DNA of 64,000 bases, taken from NCBI RefSeq assembly GCF_024220585.1, contig NZ_JAMXKF010000003.1, positions 682,001 through 746,000 on the forward strand, read 5' to 3'. This document shows positions 1-8,893 of the stretch, one piece after another. The stretch is from Dyadobacter diqingensis. GTDB taxonomy: Bacteria > Bacteroidota > Bacteroidia > Cytophagales > Spirosomataceae. Each line of letters opens with the position of its first letter. Position 1 is the stretch's first letter. The position numbers and the translations under genes were made by a program. A model generated the notes under the pieces. That model ran no database searches. It saw only the letters and a list, made by a program, of their open reading frames with translations, and was not told where the DNA came from.

Positions 1-1
1 T

Positions 2-496
2 CAACCGCGCCCCGACGATTTCGAAGCACAGCTGAACCTGATCACGGAAAAACTTTGTCTCTGTGACGGATTGAGCGCATCGACCTTGTTAAAAAACAAT
101 TTGCTCAGGTCGAGGGAGAACAAAGCCGTGTCTATCTGTCCGGGGCCAAATCTTGCCTGGTTTTCCAGGGTTTGTTCGCTGGATGAAATGGTGCAGCATA
201 TTTATGGAAAAGTGAACTTGCTGGCGAAGGGAAACAGGCCCAATATGTTTATCAACGAGCTGAATCTCTATGTGGAACATTACAAAAAAGACATGGATCT
301 GAATGCCCAGAAATTGAATGAAAAGAAAAAGAAATATCTTCAAAAATTCAGCGATCAGCTTTTCATTGGCATTGACTATTACAAAGAACTGATCCCGAAA
401 CTACTTAATCAGACAGAAGCGTACCGTGAAGAAATGATTGGTCAGCTGAAAAAGATTGAGATGGATTTGAGAGGTTATCAGCCTGAAATTATATAA
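2..496 (+). CDS. C-terminal part of an unrecognised protein (5' end outside window)
   Basis: The frame is open from base 2 to the stop at 496, so this is the last 164 residues of a longer protein. The first visible ATG-like start (a TTG at 71) has coding sequence upstream in the same frame, so it is not the true start. Near the beginning there is a C-L-C-D-G-L stretch followed by SICPGPNLAW and then a charged helical tail rich in Lys and Glu that ends DLRGYQPEII. The Cys residues could be structural or metal-binding. The stretch reminds me of the C-terminus of some nitronate-monooxygenase-like proteins, but I cannot support that and assign no function. No membrane segment is visible. Confidence 0.7.
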   Translation, partial: QPRPDDFEAQLNLITEKLCLCDGLSASTLLKNNLLRSRENKAVSICPGPNLAWFSRVCSLDEMVQHIYGKVNLLAKGNRPNMFINELNLYVEHYKKDMDLNAQKLNEKKKKYLQKFSDQLFIGIDYYKELIPKLLNQTEAYREEMIGQLKKIEMDLRGYQPEII

Positions 497-573
497 ATGA
501 TCCTGCCCGATAATGTCTTTTGACTAAAATAGGGCAGGATTTATTTTATTTTCCGGCATATCGAAGACTGGTT

Positions 574-981
574 TTATTCTTTCTCCTTGATCGTCAGATA
601 ATCATCTTTCCCGAAAGTCAGATAGTACGCCAGAATAAGGGCAAATGGAATGGTAAACAGGACAATAAATTTGATATTAGATAACCCCAAAGCGATAAAA
701 TGGACAACCAGAATCAATAAAAATATAGTTAGAATGGAATTGCCATACTTGAACAAGGCAACGTTTAGTGCTTTTGTTTCATTGTCGGCAAGTGTCAGTT
801 TGTACTCCTTACTGCCGCGCCAGCCTGTTTTTGCCTGCACTTTATAAGTGCCTGCTGCGACATCGAATTCCCGGGTTTCTCCATTGTAAACCGAACCTAT
901 TTCCTGTCCGTTGGTAAAAATGTCAATTTTCTTTGTTCTTTTATTCCACTCCGGTTCCAGTGTAACCTTTAATTTTGCCAT
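574..981 (-). CDS. Small membrane protein with a beta-rich N-terminal domain, unknown function
   Basis: The 135-residue product has a hydrophilic N-terminal part of about 75 residues with alternating strand-like segments (AKLKVTLEPEW, TYKVQAKTGWRGSKEYKL), which looks like a small PEGA-like or Ig-like sandwich exposed on one face of the membrane. Two membrane helices follow at about residues 81-100 and 103-123, then a short charged tail. A purine-rich stretch (AGGAGG read on the minus strand, just above the ATG) serves as ribosome binding site. It is a single-gene unit with its back to the preceding gene and it diverges from the Nudix gene. I do not recognise the family. Confidence 0.7.
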   Translation of the reverse strand: MAKLKVTLEPEWNKRTKKIDIFTNGQEIGSVYNGETREFDVAAGTYKVQAKTGWRGSKEYKLTLADNETKALNVALFKYGNSILTIFLLILVVHFIALGLSNIKFIVLFTIPFALILAYYLTFGKDDYLTIKEKE

Positions 982-1116
982 ATGTAGGAGGTTTATTAAA
1001 ATGTAAACCCGGCTACTTCAAACTGATTTTGTCTTCAACAGATGAGTAGAGCCGCGGGTTTTATTGATTTTTTGTAAATGGAATAAGGCCATGAACTTAC
1101 CGAAAATATTGATAAA

Positions 1117-1515
1117 ATGTTAGTGATCGACAAACTTGCCTGGATTGAGATAAAGGACAAATCAATTCTCTCGACCCGAAGTTATGGGAAAGATAAATTT
1201 TATATTCCGGGAGGAAAACGGGAAGCGGGCGAAACGGATGCAGAGGCAATAACCCGCGAGATCAAAGAAGAGCTTAACGTGGATTTAAAAGGAGACTCAC
1301 TAAAATTCGTAGGCATTTTTGAAGCGCAGGCGCATGGACATGCTCCCGGAATTGTCGTAAAAATGACCTGTTACACCGCCGATTACAGCGGTATCCTGGA
1401 GGCAACGTCGGAAATCGAGGAAATCAAGTGGCTCAACTATGCTGATCAGGACAAAATCTCTGATGTGGATAAGATCATTTTTGATTATCTTAAAGAAAAA
1501 GCGCTGCTGGATTGA
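1117..1515 (+). CDS. NUDIX hydrolase
   Basis: The 132-residue protein carries a full Nudix box at about residues 32-54: GGKREAG, E, seven residues, RE-I-K-EE-L. This matches Gx5Ex7REUxEExGU except that the final Gly is Asn. Such enzymes hydrolyse nucleoside diphosphates linked to another moiety, with Mg2+ held by the Glu residues of the box. The length is normal for a single-domain member. The specific substrate cannot be told; mutT-like nucleotide cleaning or ADP-ribose hydrolysis are both possible. It converges on the Crp/Fnr gene with only about 10 bp between the stop codons. Confidence 0.9.
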   Translation: MLVIDKLAWIEIKDKSILSTRSYGKDKFYIPGGKREAGETDAEAITREIKEELNVDLKGDSLKFVGIFEAQAHGHAPGIVVKMTCYTADYSGILEATSEIEEIKWLNYADQDKISDVDKIIFDYLKEKALLD

Positions 1516-1524
1516 GCATTGAAA

Positions 1525-2088
1525 TCAGGCGGTAAAACGGCTCAAAGTCTCTCTTGAAACGCCAAGATAAGAAGCCAGCAAAGTTTTGGGCAAACGCTGA
1601 TAAAGCTGGGGATATTTCCCGATCAATTGCTGATAACGCGCTTTGGCATCGTATTGCAAAAACGATAAAATTCGCTGCTGTAAAGCCACATATCCGCCGT
1701 TGGTTTTGATCCTGAAAAAATGTTCCATTTTGTGCATCTCCGAGCATAACTTGTTTTTATTGGAGGCCGTGAGCATAAGTGCGGTAACATCTTCGATACA
1801 ATCGATGTTGAGGGTGGCTTTCTGCCGGTTGTAAAACGCCTGGTAGTCGGTTACCCACCAGTTTTCCATCGAGAACTGGAGGATATGATCTTTACCATCT
1901 TCTTTTGGATACGTAGATTTCAGCAAGCCTTTCAGCACAAAATATTCATGGTCCACGTCATAACCCTCCTGCACGACGTACTGGTGTTTCCGGAATTTTT
2001 TCGGTTCAAAATGCGACAAAACATAATCAAATTCCTCGTCCGTCAGTGTGATTATTTCTTCGAAATGTTTTCTTAACTGTACGCTCAT
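1525..2088 (-). CDS. Crp/Fnr-family transcriptional regulator
   Basis: The 187-residue protein has an N-terminal cyclic-nucleotide-binding-like beta-roll (about residues 20-120, including YVVQEGYDVDHEYFVLKG) and a C-terminal helix-turn-helix in which LASYLGVSRETLSR is the recognition unit. The length is typical for the short Crp/Fnr proteins common in Bacteroidota, many of which do not conserve the cAMP pocket. No Cys cluster for an Fe-S centre is present, so it is not a classical Fnr. It is divergently arranged with the DJ-1/PfpI gene across about 150 bp, which suggests, without proving, that it controls that neighbour. Confidence 0.92.
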   Translation of the reverse strand: MSVQLRKHFEEIITLTDEEFDYVLSHFEPKKFRKHQYVVQEGYDVDHEYFVLKGLLKSTYPKEDGKDHILQFSMENWWVTDYQAFYNRQKATLNIDCIEDVTALMLTASNKNKLCSEMHKMEHFFRIKTNGGYVALQQRILSFLQYDAKARYQQLIGKYPQLYQRLPKTLLASYLGVSRETLSRFTA

Positions 2089-2240
2089 ACTGTTTTGAAT
2101 ATCAATTGGATGTGTTGCTGGGAATGATTCTTTTTTCGTAAAAGATCATAGCGGATGTGTGATGTTTGTCACAGAAAAACAGTGATCTGTTTCCTTGTAC
2201 TCAGTAGGCCGTTATGCCCAACTTTGCATAAAAAAACATC

Positions 2241-3032
2241 ATGAAAATCACATCATTCTTTTCCCTGTTATTGATTCTATTACTTGCCATCAACGGTCTG
2301 GCGCATGGCAGCACAAATGTAAATAAACAAACAATAAACCATATGAAAACGAAAAAAGTCCTGATCGTAGTTACGTCTTTTGATGAAGTACCGTTAACCC
2401 ATACCAAAACCGGGATATGGATCGAAGAGTTTGCCGCTCCCTATTTTCTGCTCACGGAACAGGGGTTTGAGCTCACCATTGCATCGCCCAAGGGTGGCAA
2501 GGCACCGATTGACCCTAAAAGTACAAGACCTGATTTTACTACGGCTTCGGTGACACGGTTTTTTGCCGATGCGGTTGCACAGGAGAGGCTGAACCATACA
2601 GTTCCGCTTAAAGATGTAAACCCTAAAGAGTTCGATGCGGTCTATTATCCAGGCGGCCATGGACCGATGTGGGATCTTCCTCAACATGCCAAATCCATTG
2701 AGATTATCGAGTATTTTTACAATGCAAATAAACCGGTTGCATTGGTATGTCACGCACCGGCGGCATTGAAAAATGTCAAGGCTAAAACCGGAGAGCCGTT
2801 GGTAAAAGGTAAAAAAGTGGCCGGGTTTACCAACACAGAGGAGATCGCGGGGCAGTCAACGAAGGAAGTTCCGTTTATGCTTGAAGATATGCTGAAAGAA
2901 AACGGTGCGGACTATCAGAAAGGCGCCGACTGGCAGCCATTTGCGGTAAGTGACGGTGTGTTAATCACGGGACAGAATCCTGCTTCCGCAGAGCTTGTGG
3001 CGGAGCGGATTATAGCTGCTTTGAAAAAGTAA
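2241..3032 (+). CDS. Exported DJ-1/PfpI-family (class I glutamine amidotransferase-like) protein
   Basis: The 263-residue protein starts with a signal peptide (MKITSFFSLLLILLLAINGLAHG). The mature part is a flavodoxin-like DJ-1/PfpI fold. The nucleophile elbow is ALVCHAPAAL with Cys170 followed by His171, and IWIEEFAAPY near residue 60 supplies the conserved acidic residue. This arrangement fits the Hsp31/YajL-like subgroup, whose members act as glyoxalase III, deglycase or chaperone; the exact activity is uncertain. The signal peptide is unusual because most relatives are cytoplasmic. An internal ATG (codon 35, MKTKKV) would give a cytoplasmic form, so a start further in cannot be ruled out. 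A stem-loop terminator follows the gene. Confidence 0.88.
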   Translation: MKITSFFSLLLILLLAINGLAHGSTNVNKQTINHMKTKKVLIVVTSFDEVPLTHTKTGIWIEEFAAPYFLLTEQGFELTIASPKGGKAPIDPKSTRPDFTTASVTRFFADAVAQERLNHTVPLKDVNPKEFDAVYYPGGHGPMWDLPQHAKSIEIIEYFYNANKPVALVCHAPAALKNVKAKTGEPLVKGKKVAGFTNTEEIAGQSTKEVPFMLEDMLKENGADYQKGADWQPFAVSDGVLITGQNPASAELVAERIIAALKK

Positions 3033-3055
3033 GCAATGCTTAGATTGGTTCCGAT

Positions 3056-3086
3056 AAAAATCCAGGACGCAGGTTCTGGATTTTTG
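3056..3086 (+). terminator. Rho-independent terminator after the DJ-1/PfpI gene
   Basis: Arms AAAAATCCAG and CTGGATTTTT enclose a 10-nt loop and end in a T run, 23 bp downstream of the stop codon. Confidence 0.75.
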
Positions 3087-3191
3087 CCGTTGAATAAAAA
3101 GTGTTATTTGTAACTGGTTGGTTGTCAGTATTTGTAACTGTGTTGTGGTGCAATTTTAGTAATTTCAGGGTACAACCACATCAACACGATC

Positions 3192-4037
3192 ATGGACCAG
3201 GAACTCGAAAAAATTCGCGATCAGCAAAAGGAATCATGGAACCGGTTTTCGCCGGGCTGGAAGAAATGGGATGACCTGATGATGGATTTTCTGAAACCGA
3301 TGGGTGATGAAATTGTCAGGCTGATAAATCCGGGAATTAACGATGATGTACTGGATATTGCATCCGGAACAGGCGAACCTGCTTTAACCATTGCAGCGAT
3401 GGTCAAAGGTGGGAGGGTAGTAGCGACGGATATCTCGGAGGATATGCTGGCCATAACCAGTGAAAATGCAAAAAAGCTTGGGCTTGATAATCTGGAAACC
3501 AAGGTGTCTGATGTTTGCGCCTTGCCCTTTGACGATCATACGTTTGATGCGATAAGCTGCCGTTTCGGTTTTATGTTTTTTCCTGATATGCTTTTAGCGG
3601 CAAAAGAAATGGCCCGGGTTCTGAAACCAGGCGGCCGGATTGCTACCTCAGTCTGGAACGGCCCGGAAAAGAATTTCTGGGTGACGGCCATTATGGGGAC
3701 GATTAACAGAAACATGGATCTGCCTCCTCCTCCTCCTTCGGCGCCCAGTATGTTTCGCTGTGCAAAACCAGGTCTTATCGGTGATTTATTTGCGGAAGTG
3801 GGATTGAAAAATATTACGGAGAAAGAAATAACCGGAAAAATGAACGCCCGAACTGCTGACGTATATTGGAACATGATGACCGAGGTGGCTGCTCCTTTTG
3901 TTGCTGCGTTAAGCAAGGCAGACGACGCGATGAAAAGAAAAATCAAAACAGAAGTTTATGATTTGCTGGCACAAAAGTATCCCGACGGGAACGTCGTTAT
4001 TGATTCCAACGCTCTGGTCATTTATGCGGAGAAATAA
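3192..4037 (+). CDS. Class I SAM-dependent methyltransferase (UbiE/Methyltransf_11 type)
   Basis: The 281-residue protein has motif I (VLDIASGTGEPA, about residues 53-64) for S-adenosylmethionine binding, an acidic residue at the end of the second strand (VVATDIS) and a motif-III-like region VLKPGGRIATSVW. A proline run (PPPPPSAPS) lies in the substrate-side insertion near residue 180. The N-terminal part (WNRFSPGWKKWDDLM) resembles UbiE/CrtF-type enzymes that methylate small lipophilic or ring substrates. No substrate can be named. It stands alone, between the DJ-1 terminator and a convergent DUF4242 gene. Confidence 0.9.
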   Translation: MDQELEKIRDQQKESWNRFSPGWKKWDDLMMDFLKPMGDEIVRLINPGINDDVLDIASGTGEPALTIAAMVKGGRVVATDISEDMLAITSENAKKLGLDNLETKVSDVCALPFDDHTFDAISCRFGFMFFPDMLLAAKEMARVLKPGGRIATSVWNGPEKNFWVTAIMGTINRNMDLPPPPPSAPSMFRCAKPGLIGDLFAEVGLKNITEKEITGKMNARTADVYWNMMTEVAAPFVAALSKADDAMKRKIKTEVYDLLAQKYPDGNVVIDSNALVIYAEK

Positions 4038-4062
4038 TGGCGCCGCACGCGTCGTGCGCGAC

Positions 4063-4335
4063 TTACTCGGCCGTCGTCGGATCGATAACGGCTGAAACCT
4101 CGCTGACCGAATTTGCGGGAAATCCGCCTTGTTTGGCATGTTCGAGGATCATTTCCTTGTTTGGAGCAATGTACACGCAATAAATCTTGTCGCCGGTCAC
4201 ATAACTCTGTACCCACTGGATTTCGGGTCCCATGAGTTTTAACACATCACAGGACGTTTGCGAAATACCTTTTAATTGTTCGCGACCGAGTTTTCCGGCA
4301 TCCGGAATTTCCCGTTCAATGACATATTTTGGCAT
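4063..4335 (-). CDS. DUF4242-domain small protein
   Basis: The product is about 90 residues long when started at the internal ATG at 4335 (MPKYVIEREIPDAG). This start matches the family N-terminus; the longer frame from 4371 adds 12 unlikely residues. The pattern of strand-helix-strand with MPKYVIERE at the start and SYVTGDKIYCVYIAP in the middle fits DUF4242, a ferredoxin-like alpha/beta-barrel family for which metal (nickel) binding has been suggested. The function is not established. It faces the methyltransferase gene, with 25 bp between stop codons. Confidence 0.8.
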   Translation of the reverse strand: MPKYVIEREIPDAGKLGREQLKGISQTSCDVLKLMGPEIQWVQSYVTGDKIYCVYIAPNKEMILEHAKQGGFPANSVSEVSAVIDPTTAE

Positions 4336-4389
4336 GACTGAATGATAGTTAAGGTGAAAATAATAGGACAAATAAGATTATTACAGAGC

Positions 4390-4959
4390 TCAGACTTCAA
4401 TAGAACCCTCGATCAGTTCCTTAAATTCTTTGATGATATCAATTACATCAAATATCTTGGCCAGGCTTCCCAGTAAGGCATTCAGATAATCCAGCAAATC
4501 TTTTAAGATATTGATAAACGCCATAGAGGCGCTGTAATTGACATTTTCCGGAGAATAGAGTATCGAGAATACACGCGTGTTCGGGACTTCGAAGGGAAAA
4601 AATTCAGTGATGAAATCCCCGAGCTTTATTGAAAAAGTATTAAGCAGGTTCGCTTTTGCCTGCAAACTAGCCCGCGTAAACCCGATGCTTTCCAGTTTAC
4701 GATACAACGTGCCGTCGTTTTGGCTATCGTCGTAAAGATTTAAAGTTGTGCGCAGCGATGTCCTGGTTTCCTCCCAGGCTGATTGAAACATATCGCTCGT
4801 TAAATTACCGATGTTTTTCTGACCCACCCAATCGGCAAAATTAAAAGGTGTTTCGACGAAATTTTTGAAGAAATATTCAAGAGAGACCAAAAAGCTTCTG
4901 ACAATCTCCTCATCATTTTCTCTCGACAGATCAAACCGGGGTAACGCATAATGTGCCAT
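4390..4959 (-). CDS. Unrecognised 189-residue protein
   Basis: The protein begins MAHYALPRFDLSREND and is mostly helical by composition, with aromatic-rich helices in the first 60 residues (SLEYFFKNFVETPFNFADW). A long amphipathic segment closes it (LLDYLNALLGSLAKIFDVIDIIKEF). No signal peptide, Cys motif or recognised catalytic pattern is visible. The start at 4959 is a good ATG. It is read in the same direction as the DUF4242 gene 55 bp downstream, so the two could be cotranscribed. I do not recognise the family. Confidence 0.65.
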   Translation of the reverse strand: MAHYALPRFDLSRENDEEIVRSFLVSLEYFFKNFVETPFNFADWVGQKNIGNLTSDMFQSAWEETRTSLRTTLNLYDDSQNDGTLYRKLESIGFTRASLQAKANLLNTFSIKLGDFITEFFPFEVPNTRVFSILYSPENVNYSASMAFINILKDLLDYLNALLGSLAKIFDVIDIIKEFKELIEGSIEV

Positions 4960-5191
4960 ACCTGTAAAGATAAGTGGTTAAAACAGACAGTTTTTCAGCA
5001 GAAAAACCGGTACAAACCCCTTGTGCTTATTAAAGGTAAGCTAAAAAAGGAAGCGGTGGGAATAATTTTATTATCCGGTAACTGGTTGATTGTTTGTGTC
5101 TTATTGTTAATATTTTATTCGTTCTGTAACCGAATTTAGAGTAGAAAGTGCTGTTCAACGAGCAGGGAAGTGGTAATAATTAATCTTTATA

Positions 5192-5806
5192 TCAATAAGT
5201 TTCCAAAACTTTTAACTTATTCCGGTCATTTATTTTGATTGTTGAAAACGATAATTTGTAACAGACCAAACCCGCGGCCATTAGTGCTCCGCCGACAATC
5301 AACGCAGATGCGTCGCTGGTAAACCGCTTGTCGTCCACGCCCTTGTTGACAAAATCGGCGCCGATGTAGATCAAACCGGCCATAGGAAAGTAAATGGCTG
5401 CTTCTGTGACAAACGGGATCCGTCTGGAAACTTTGATAAGTCTAATATTTCGAAACAGAATTTCCTGATAATCCATTCTGCCGGCGGCTTCGTTGGTGAC
5501 GCCGATGGTGAAGGAGGAGTCGGTAATGCTGGCTATGGTTTCGTTAAACCGGATTTTTTCATTCCTGATCCTAAACTTTATTTTGTCGCCCTCGAAGAAT
5601 CGATAACGCCGGAATCCGCCCATGAGCGGAGAATAATCCAAAGCCAGGTATTTCTGCCCGGCATTTGCCAGGCTTTTTTGGTTTCCGTTTTGTTTGAAAA
5701 ACAACTCTTCGCTCGTTAGCGCTTTTCGCGGGTCATAACGGTCCTGTGACGAGGCAGGTAAAGATCCCAAAACAAGTAAGAATAACACCGGAATATATTT
5801 TTTCAT
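5192..5806 (-). CDS. Exported membrane protein of unknown function
   Basis: The ATG at 5806 (MKKYIPVLFLLVLGSLPASSQD) gives a clean signal peptide; the upstream ATG at 5815 adds only three residues. The mature protein has a strand-rich region of about 110 residues and two hydrophobic stretches near the C-terminus (YFPMAGLIYIGADFV and ASALIVGGALMAAGLVCYKL) that could form a membrane hairpin. The general plan, a small envelope protein with a predicted beta domain followed by two helices, is common in Bacteroidota and has no assigned function. The repeat region begins about 150 bp upstream of this gene. Confidence 0.7.
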   Translation of the reverse strand: MKKYIPVLFLLVLGSLPASSQDRYDPRKALTSEELFFKQNGNQKSLANAGQKYLALDYSPLMGGFRRYRFFEGDKIKFRIRNEKIRFNETIASITDSSFTIGVTNEAAGRMDYQEILFRNIRLIKVSRRIPFVTEAAIYFPMAGLIYIGADFVNKGVDDKRFTSDASALIVGGALMAAGLVCYKLSFSTIKINDRNKLKVLETY

Positions 5807-5952
5807 GGACGCCACGATGGGTTGGTTTGTAGTAAGTTATTCGTTTAAACGAGCTGGTTTGTTGCGTTGCCCCTAATCTGATAATCCTTTCGAGTACAAT
5901 GAGCGTAAATAATTTTTGTCATCCTATCATTTTTGTTTCAATGGTAAGATCC

Positions 5953-6083
5953 CTACCCACGAAATGTTCCTATCGGAACAAAAATGCCCGAGTATTCCAA
6001 TGTGATTGTCCCTTTGGGATATTTCGTTGGTAGAAGATGGAATGGCTTTAAGTGGCTTTCGTTCCGTAGGAACGTTTCGTGAC
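5953..6083 (+). repeat. Diverged copy of the H1/H2 hairpin element (right three hairpins)
   Basis: It contains hairpin H2 (ctacccacgaaaTGTTCC-tatc-GGAACA), H2' (TGTCCC-ttt-GGGATA, one mismatch, then TTTCGTTGGTAG) and H1' (CGTTCC-gta-GGAACG then TTTCGTGA). The outer left hairpin is missing. The sequences just outside H2 and H2' are reverse complements of each other, so the element is an inverted repeat of hairpins. The DNA from 6084 to 6238 is unique spacer with no gene. Confidence 0.8.
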
Positions 6084-6238
6084 TTTTGTTGAGCGTAGTC
6101 TTTTGTTGGGTTGTTGGGCGTAGTCTCCAGGCTACGTCCGGACGTTATCGGTTTCTGACCGAAATTATTGTAAAAGAAGTTATTCCTGTCCAGCGGTCAG
6201 AGACCGTGTGACACATAGACGTAGTCTGGAGACCACAC

Positions 6239-7316
6239 CTAACCGAGATTGAGTTTTCATTATTAAACCTGGTTCCAGATTACATTCAGCAACAGCAAAC
6301 ACGAACCGTTCCGAAGGAACGGGCCCCCAGGAATAAAACTTACTTTCTACCCACGAAATGTTCCTATCGGAACAGAAATGCCTGAATATCCTAATGTGAT
6401 TGTCCCTTTGGGACATTTCGTGGGTAGAAGATGGAGTGGCTCTACGTGGTTTTCGTTTTGTAGGAACGTTTCGTGACTTTTGTTGAGCGTGGTCTTTTGT
6501 TGGGTTGTTGGCGTAGTTTCCAGACTACGCCTAACAGAGATTGAGTACCTGGTTCCAGATTATATTCAGCAACAGCAAACACGAACCGTTCCGAAGGAAC
6601 GGGCCCCCAGGAATAAAACTTACTTCCTACCCACGAAATGTTCCTATCGGAACAGAAATGCCTGAATATCCTAATGTGATTGTCCCTTTGGGACATTTCG
6701 TGGGTAGAAGATGGAGTGGCTCTACGTGGTTTTCGTTTTGTAGGAACGTTTCGTGACTTTTGTTGAGCGTGGTCTTTTGTTGGGTTGTTGGCGTAGTTTC
6801 CAGACTACGCCTAACAGAGATTGAGTACCTGGTTCCAGATTATATTCAGCAACAGCAAACACGAACCGTTCCGAAGGAACGGGCCCCCAGGAATAAAACT
6901 TACTTTCTACCCACGAAATGTTCCTATCGGAACAGAAATGCCTGAATATCCTAATGTGATTGTCCCTTTGGGACATTTCGTGGGTAGAAGATGGAGTGGC
7001 TCTACGTGGTTTTCGTTTTGTAGGAACGTTTCGTGACTTTTGTTGAGCGTGGTCTTTTGTTGGGTTGTTGGCGTAGTTTCCAGACTACGCCTAACAGAGA
7101 TTGAGTACCTGGTTCCAGATTATATTCAGCAACAGCAAACACGAACCGTTCCGAAGGAACGGGCCCCCAGGAATAAAACTTACTTCCTACCCACGAAATG
7201 TTCCTATCGGAACAGAAATGCCTGAATATCCTAATGTGATTGTCCCTTTGGGACATTTCGTGGGTAGAAAATGGAATGGCTCTACGTGGCTTTCGTTCCG
7301 TAGGAACGTTTCGTGA
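6239..7316 (+). repeat. Four-copy tandem array of a 280-bp unit holding one hairpin element each
   Basis: The block TTCCTATCGG recurs at 6361, 6641, 6921 and 7201, exactly 280 bp apart, and the unit boundary ctaacAgaga recurs at 6531, 6811 and 7091. The first unit is 12 bp longer near 6255. Each unit holds a complete element: H1 (CGTTCC-gaa-GGAACG), H2, H2' and H1'. The units are almost identical. A C/T difference just before the H2 hairpin alternates along the array (T, C, T, C). The last unit's right end (7270-7316) resembles the diverged copy at 6030-6083 rather than its neighbours. No gene is supported between 5816 and 7460; open frames here repeat with the array. Confidence 0.93.
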
Positions 7317-7460
7317 TCAGGTGAACTCGGTTCATGTTGTTTGGCGTAGTCTCCAGACAAAGTCTGGGACGGGGAGCCTTCATCAACTTTCCGTAATCGC
7401 CCAAAATTTTGTTCCTTGCATAAATCTGACAGCTGATAGCCGAAAGCCGACCGCCAAAAC

Positions 7461-8030
7461 ATGACCGACCTCGAACAATACCTCCATTCCTATTTCACCT
7501 TCGACCAGACCGACCTCGTAAAAGTGTCAGCGCTGTTCAGAAGGAAAACTTTGAATAAAGGTGATTATTTCCTGAAAGCGGGTAAACAATGTAATCAGAT
7601 GTGTTTTATCCAGTCGGGGATGTTGCGGGTTTATGCCGATGTTGATGGTAAAGAAGTAACGCAGTGGATATCCACCAAAGGTTATTTCGTGGCAGATCTA
7701 TCCAGTTTGCTGTTTCAAACGCCGTCGCGCTGGAATATGCAGGCACTCACGAACCTGGAAATATTTGTGATCGAACGCGCGGAATACAACCGGCTTGGAG
7801 AAATTATTTCGAAATGGCCGGAGACGGAAAAGTTGTTTCTGGCGCATTGTTTCACAATGATGGAAGACCGTATTTTTTCATTTATCTCCATGACAGCCGA
7901 GGAGCGTTACCAGTTTTTCTTTGAGAAAAACCGCGAATTATTCAATCAGGTGCCGTTGCAATACATTGCTTCCATGCTCGGTATGACGCCCGAAACCATC
8001 AGCCGTATCCGGAGAAAGCAGTTGCAGTGA
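7461..8030 (+). CDS. Crp/Fnr-family transcriptional regulator
   Basis: The 189-residue protein has a cyclic-nucleotide-binding-like domain (about residues 20-115, including KAGKQCNQMCFIQSGMLRVY) and a C-terminal helix-turn-helix YIASMLGMTPETISRIRRKQ. It is a different paralogue from the regulator at 1525-2088. The start at 7461 lies just after the repeat array, so the array is its upstream DNA and may carry the promoter. The downstream membrane-protein gene is on the same strand about 125 bp away. The ligand and targets are unknown. Confidence 0.9.
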   Translation: MTDLEQYLHSYFTFDQTDLVKVSALFRRKTLNKGDYFLKAGKQCNQMCFIQSGMLRVYADVDGKEVTQWISTKGYFVADLSSLLFQTPSRWNMQALTNLEIFVIERAEYNRLGEIISKWPETEKLFLAHCFTMMEDRIFSFISMTAEERYQFFFEKNRELFNQVPLQYIASMLGMTPETISRIRRKQLQ

Positions 8031-8155
8031 TCCCGTAAAAAGAAACTTCTCAAAAATTTCTTATTTCCCTGCGAAATCCATTTTCTTGATTTTTGTCAAG
8101 TAGCTTGGTCTGGCCGACCGGTACTTTTGTCACGTACCAAACCAAGTCAGAAATC

Positions 8156-8815
8156 ATGTTTTTAGGACATTATGGTCTCGCCCTTGCCGCGAAGAAAATA
8201 GCACCCAAAGTTTCGCTTACCATGCTTTTTGTAGCCGTGGAATTTGTGGATATCCTGTGGCCGTTTTTATTGCTGTTCAATATTGAAACCGTGAAAATAC
8301 ACCCCGGTTTTACCGAAGTGACGCCTTTCGAATTTGTACAATATCCCTATACGCACAGCCTTTTTATGGGATTTGTGTGGGGACTTATCGTGGGAGGCGG
8401 CTACTGGTTTTTCAAAAAAGATCTCAAAAGCGCTTTTATTGTCGGTCTCGCGGTGTTGAGCCACTGGTTTCTGGACGTTGTTGTCCATATCCCGGATTTG
8501 CCTCTGACGCCTTTTGGTGATTTCAAAGTAGGGATGGGTTTATGGAATTATAAGCTGATTACCGTATTGCTGGAAAGTATTATCTTCTTTGGCGGCGTTT
8601 ATATTTATGCAAAAAGCACCAAAGCCATCACCGCCCAAGGTACCTGGGGATCGTGGATCATGACCGGATTTTTCGTTCTGGCCAACGCTTACAACCTATT
8701 CGGCCCACCACCGGAAGATAATATCATGGTTTTGTTTGTTTCGTTTGTTGTTTTGCAGGTGATTGTGTTGGGGTTGGCTTGGTGGGTTGATGGGAATAGG
8801 GTTGGGGTTGATTGA
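8156..8815 (+). CDS. Multi-pass membrane protein (YdjM/metal-dependent-hydrolase-like)
   Basis: Starting at the ATG at 8156 (MFLGHYGLALAAKKIAPKVS) the product has 219 residues; the open frame extends upstream to 8093 but without a convincing start. Five or six hydrophobic segments are visible. His residues sit in the first helix (GHYGLALAA), in PYTHSLFMGF and in LSHWFLDVVVHIPDLP. This arrangement resembles YdjM-type inner-membrane proteins annotated as metal-dependent hydrolases; the activity is not proven. The 3' half of this gene, from about 8453 on, is repeated twice downstream, and this copy is the only full-length one. Confidence 0.78.
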   Translation: MFLGHYGLALAAKKIAPKVSLTMLFVAVEFVDILWPFLLLFNIETVKIHPGFTEVTPFEFVQYPYTHSLFMGFVWGLIVGGGYWFFKKDLKSAFIVGLAVLSHWFLDVVVHIPDLPLTPFGDFKVGMGLWNYKLITVLLESIIFFGGVYIYAKSTKAITAQGTWGSWIMTGFFVLANAYNLFGPPPEDNIMVLFVSFVVLQVIVLGLAWWVDGNRVGVD

Positions 8816-8893
8816 GGGTTGAGTTGGTTTAGATTAATTGAATTCAATTCAATTGTTCAATCTAATCCCCAGATCACGCCTGACGGAAGCAAA

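Noticed and set aside
6239-7316. CRISPR array
   Set aside because: Units are 280 bp with no unique spacers between short repeats, and no cas genes are present. The same holds for the 82-bp and 131-bp arrays.
6180-7464. Repeated open frames of about 60-90 codons on both strands in the 280-bp array
   Set aside because: They recur with the repeat period, have no ribosome binding sites and read through the hairpins, so they are echoes of the repeat.
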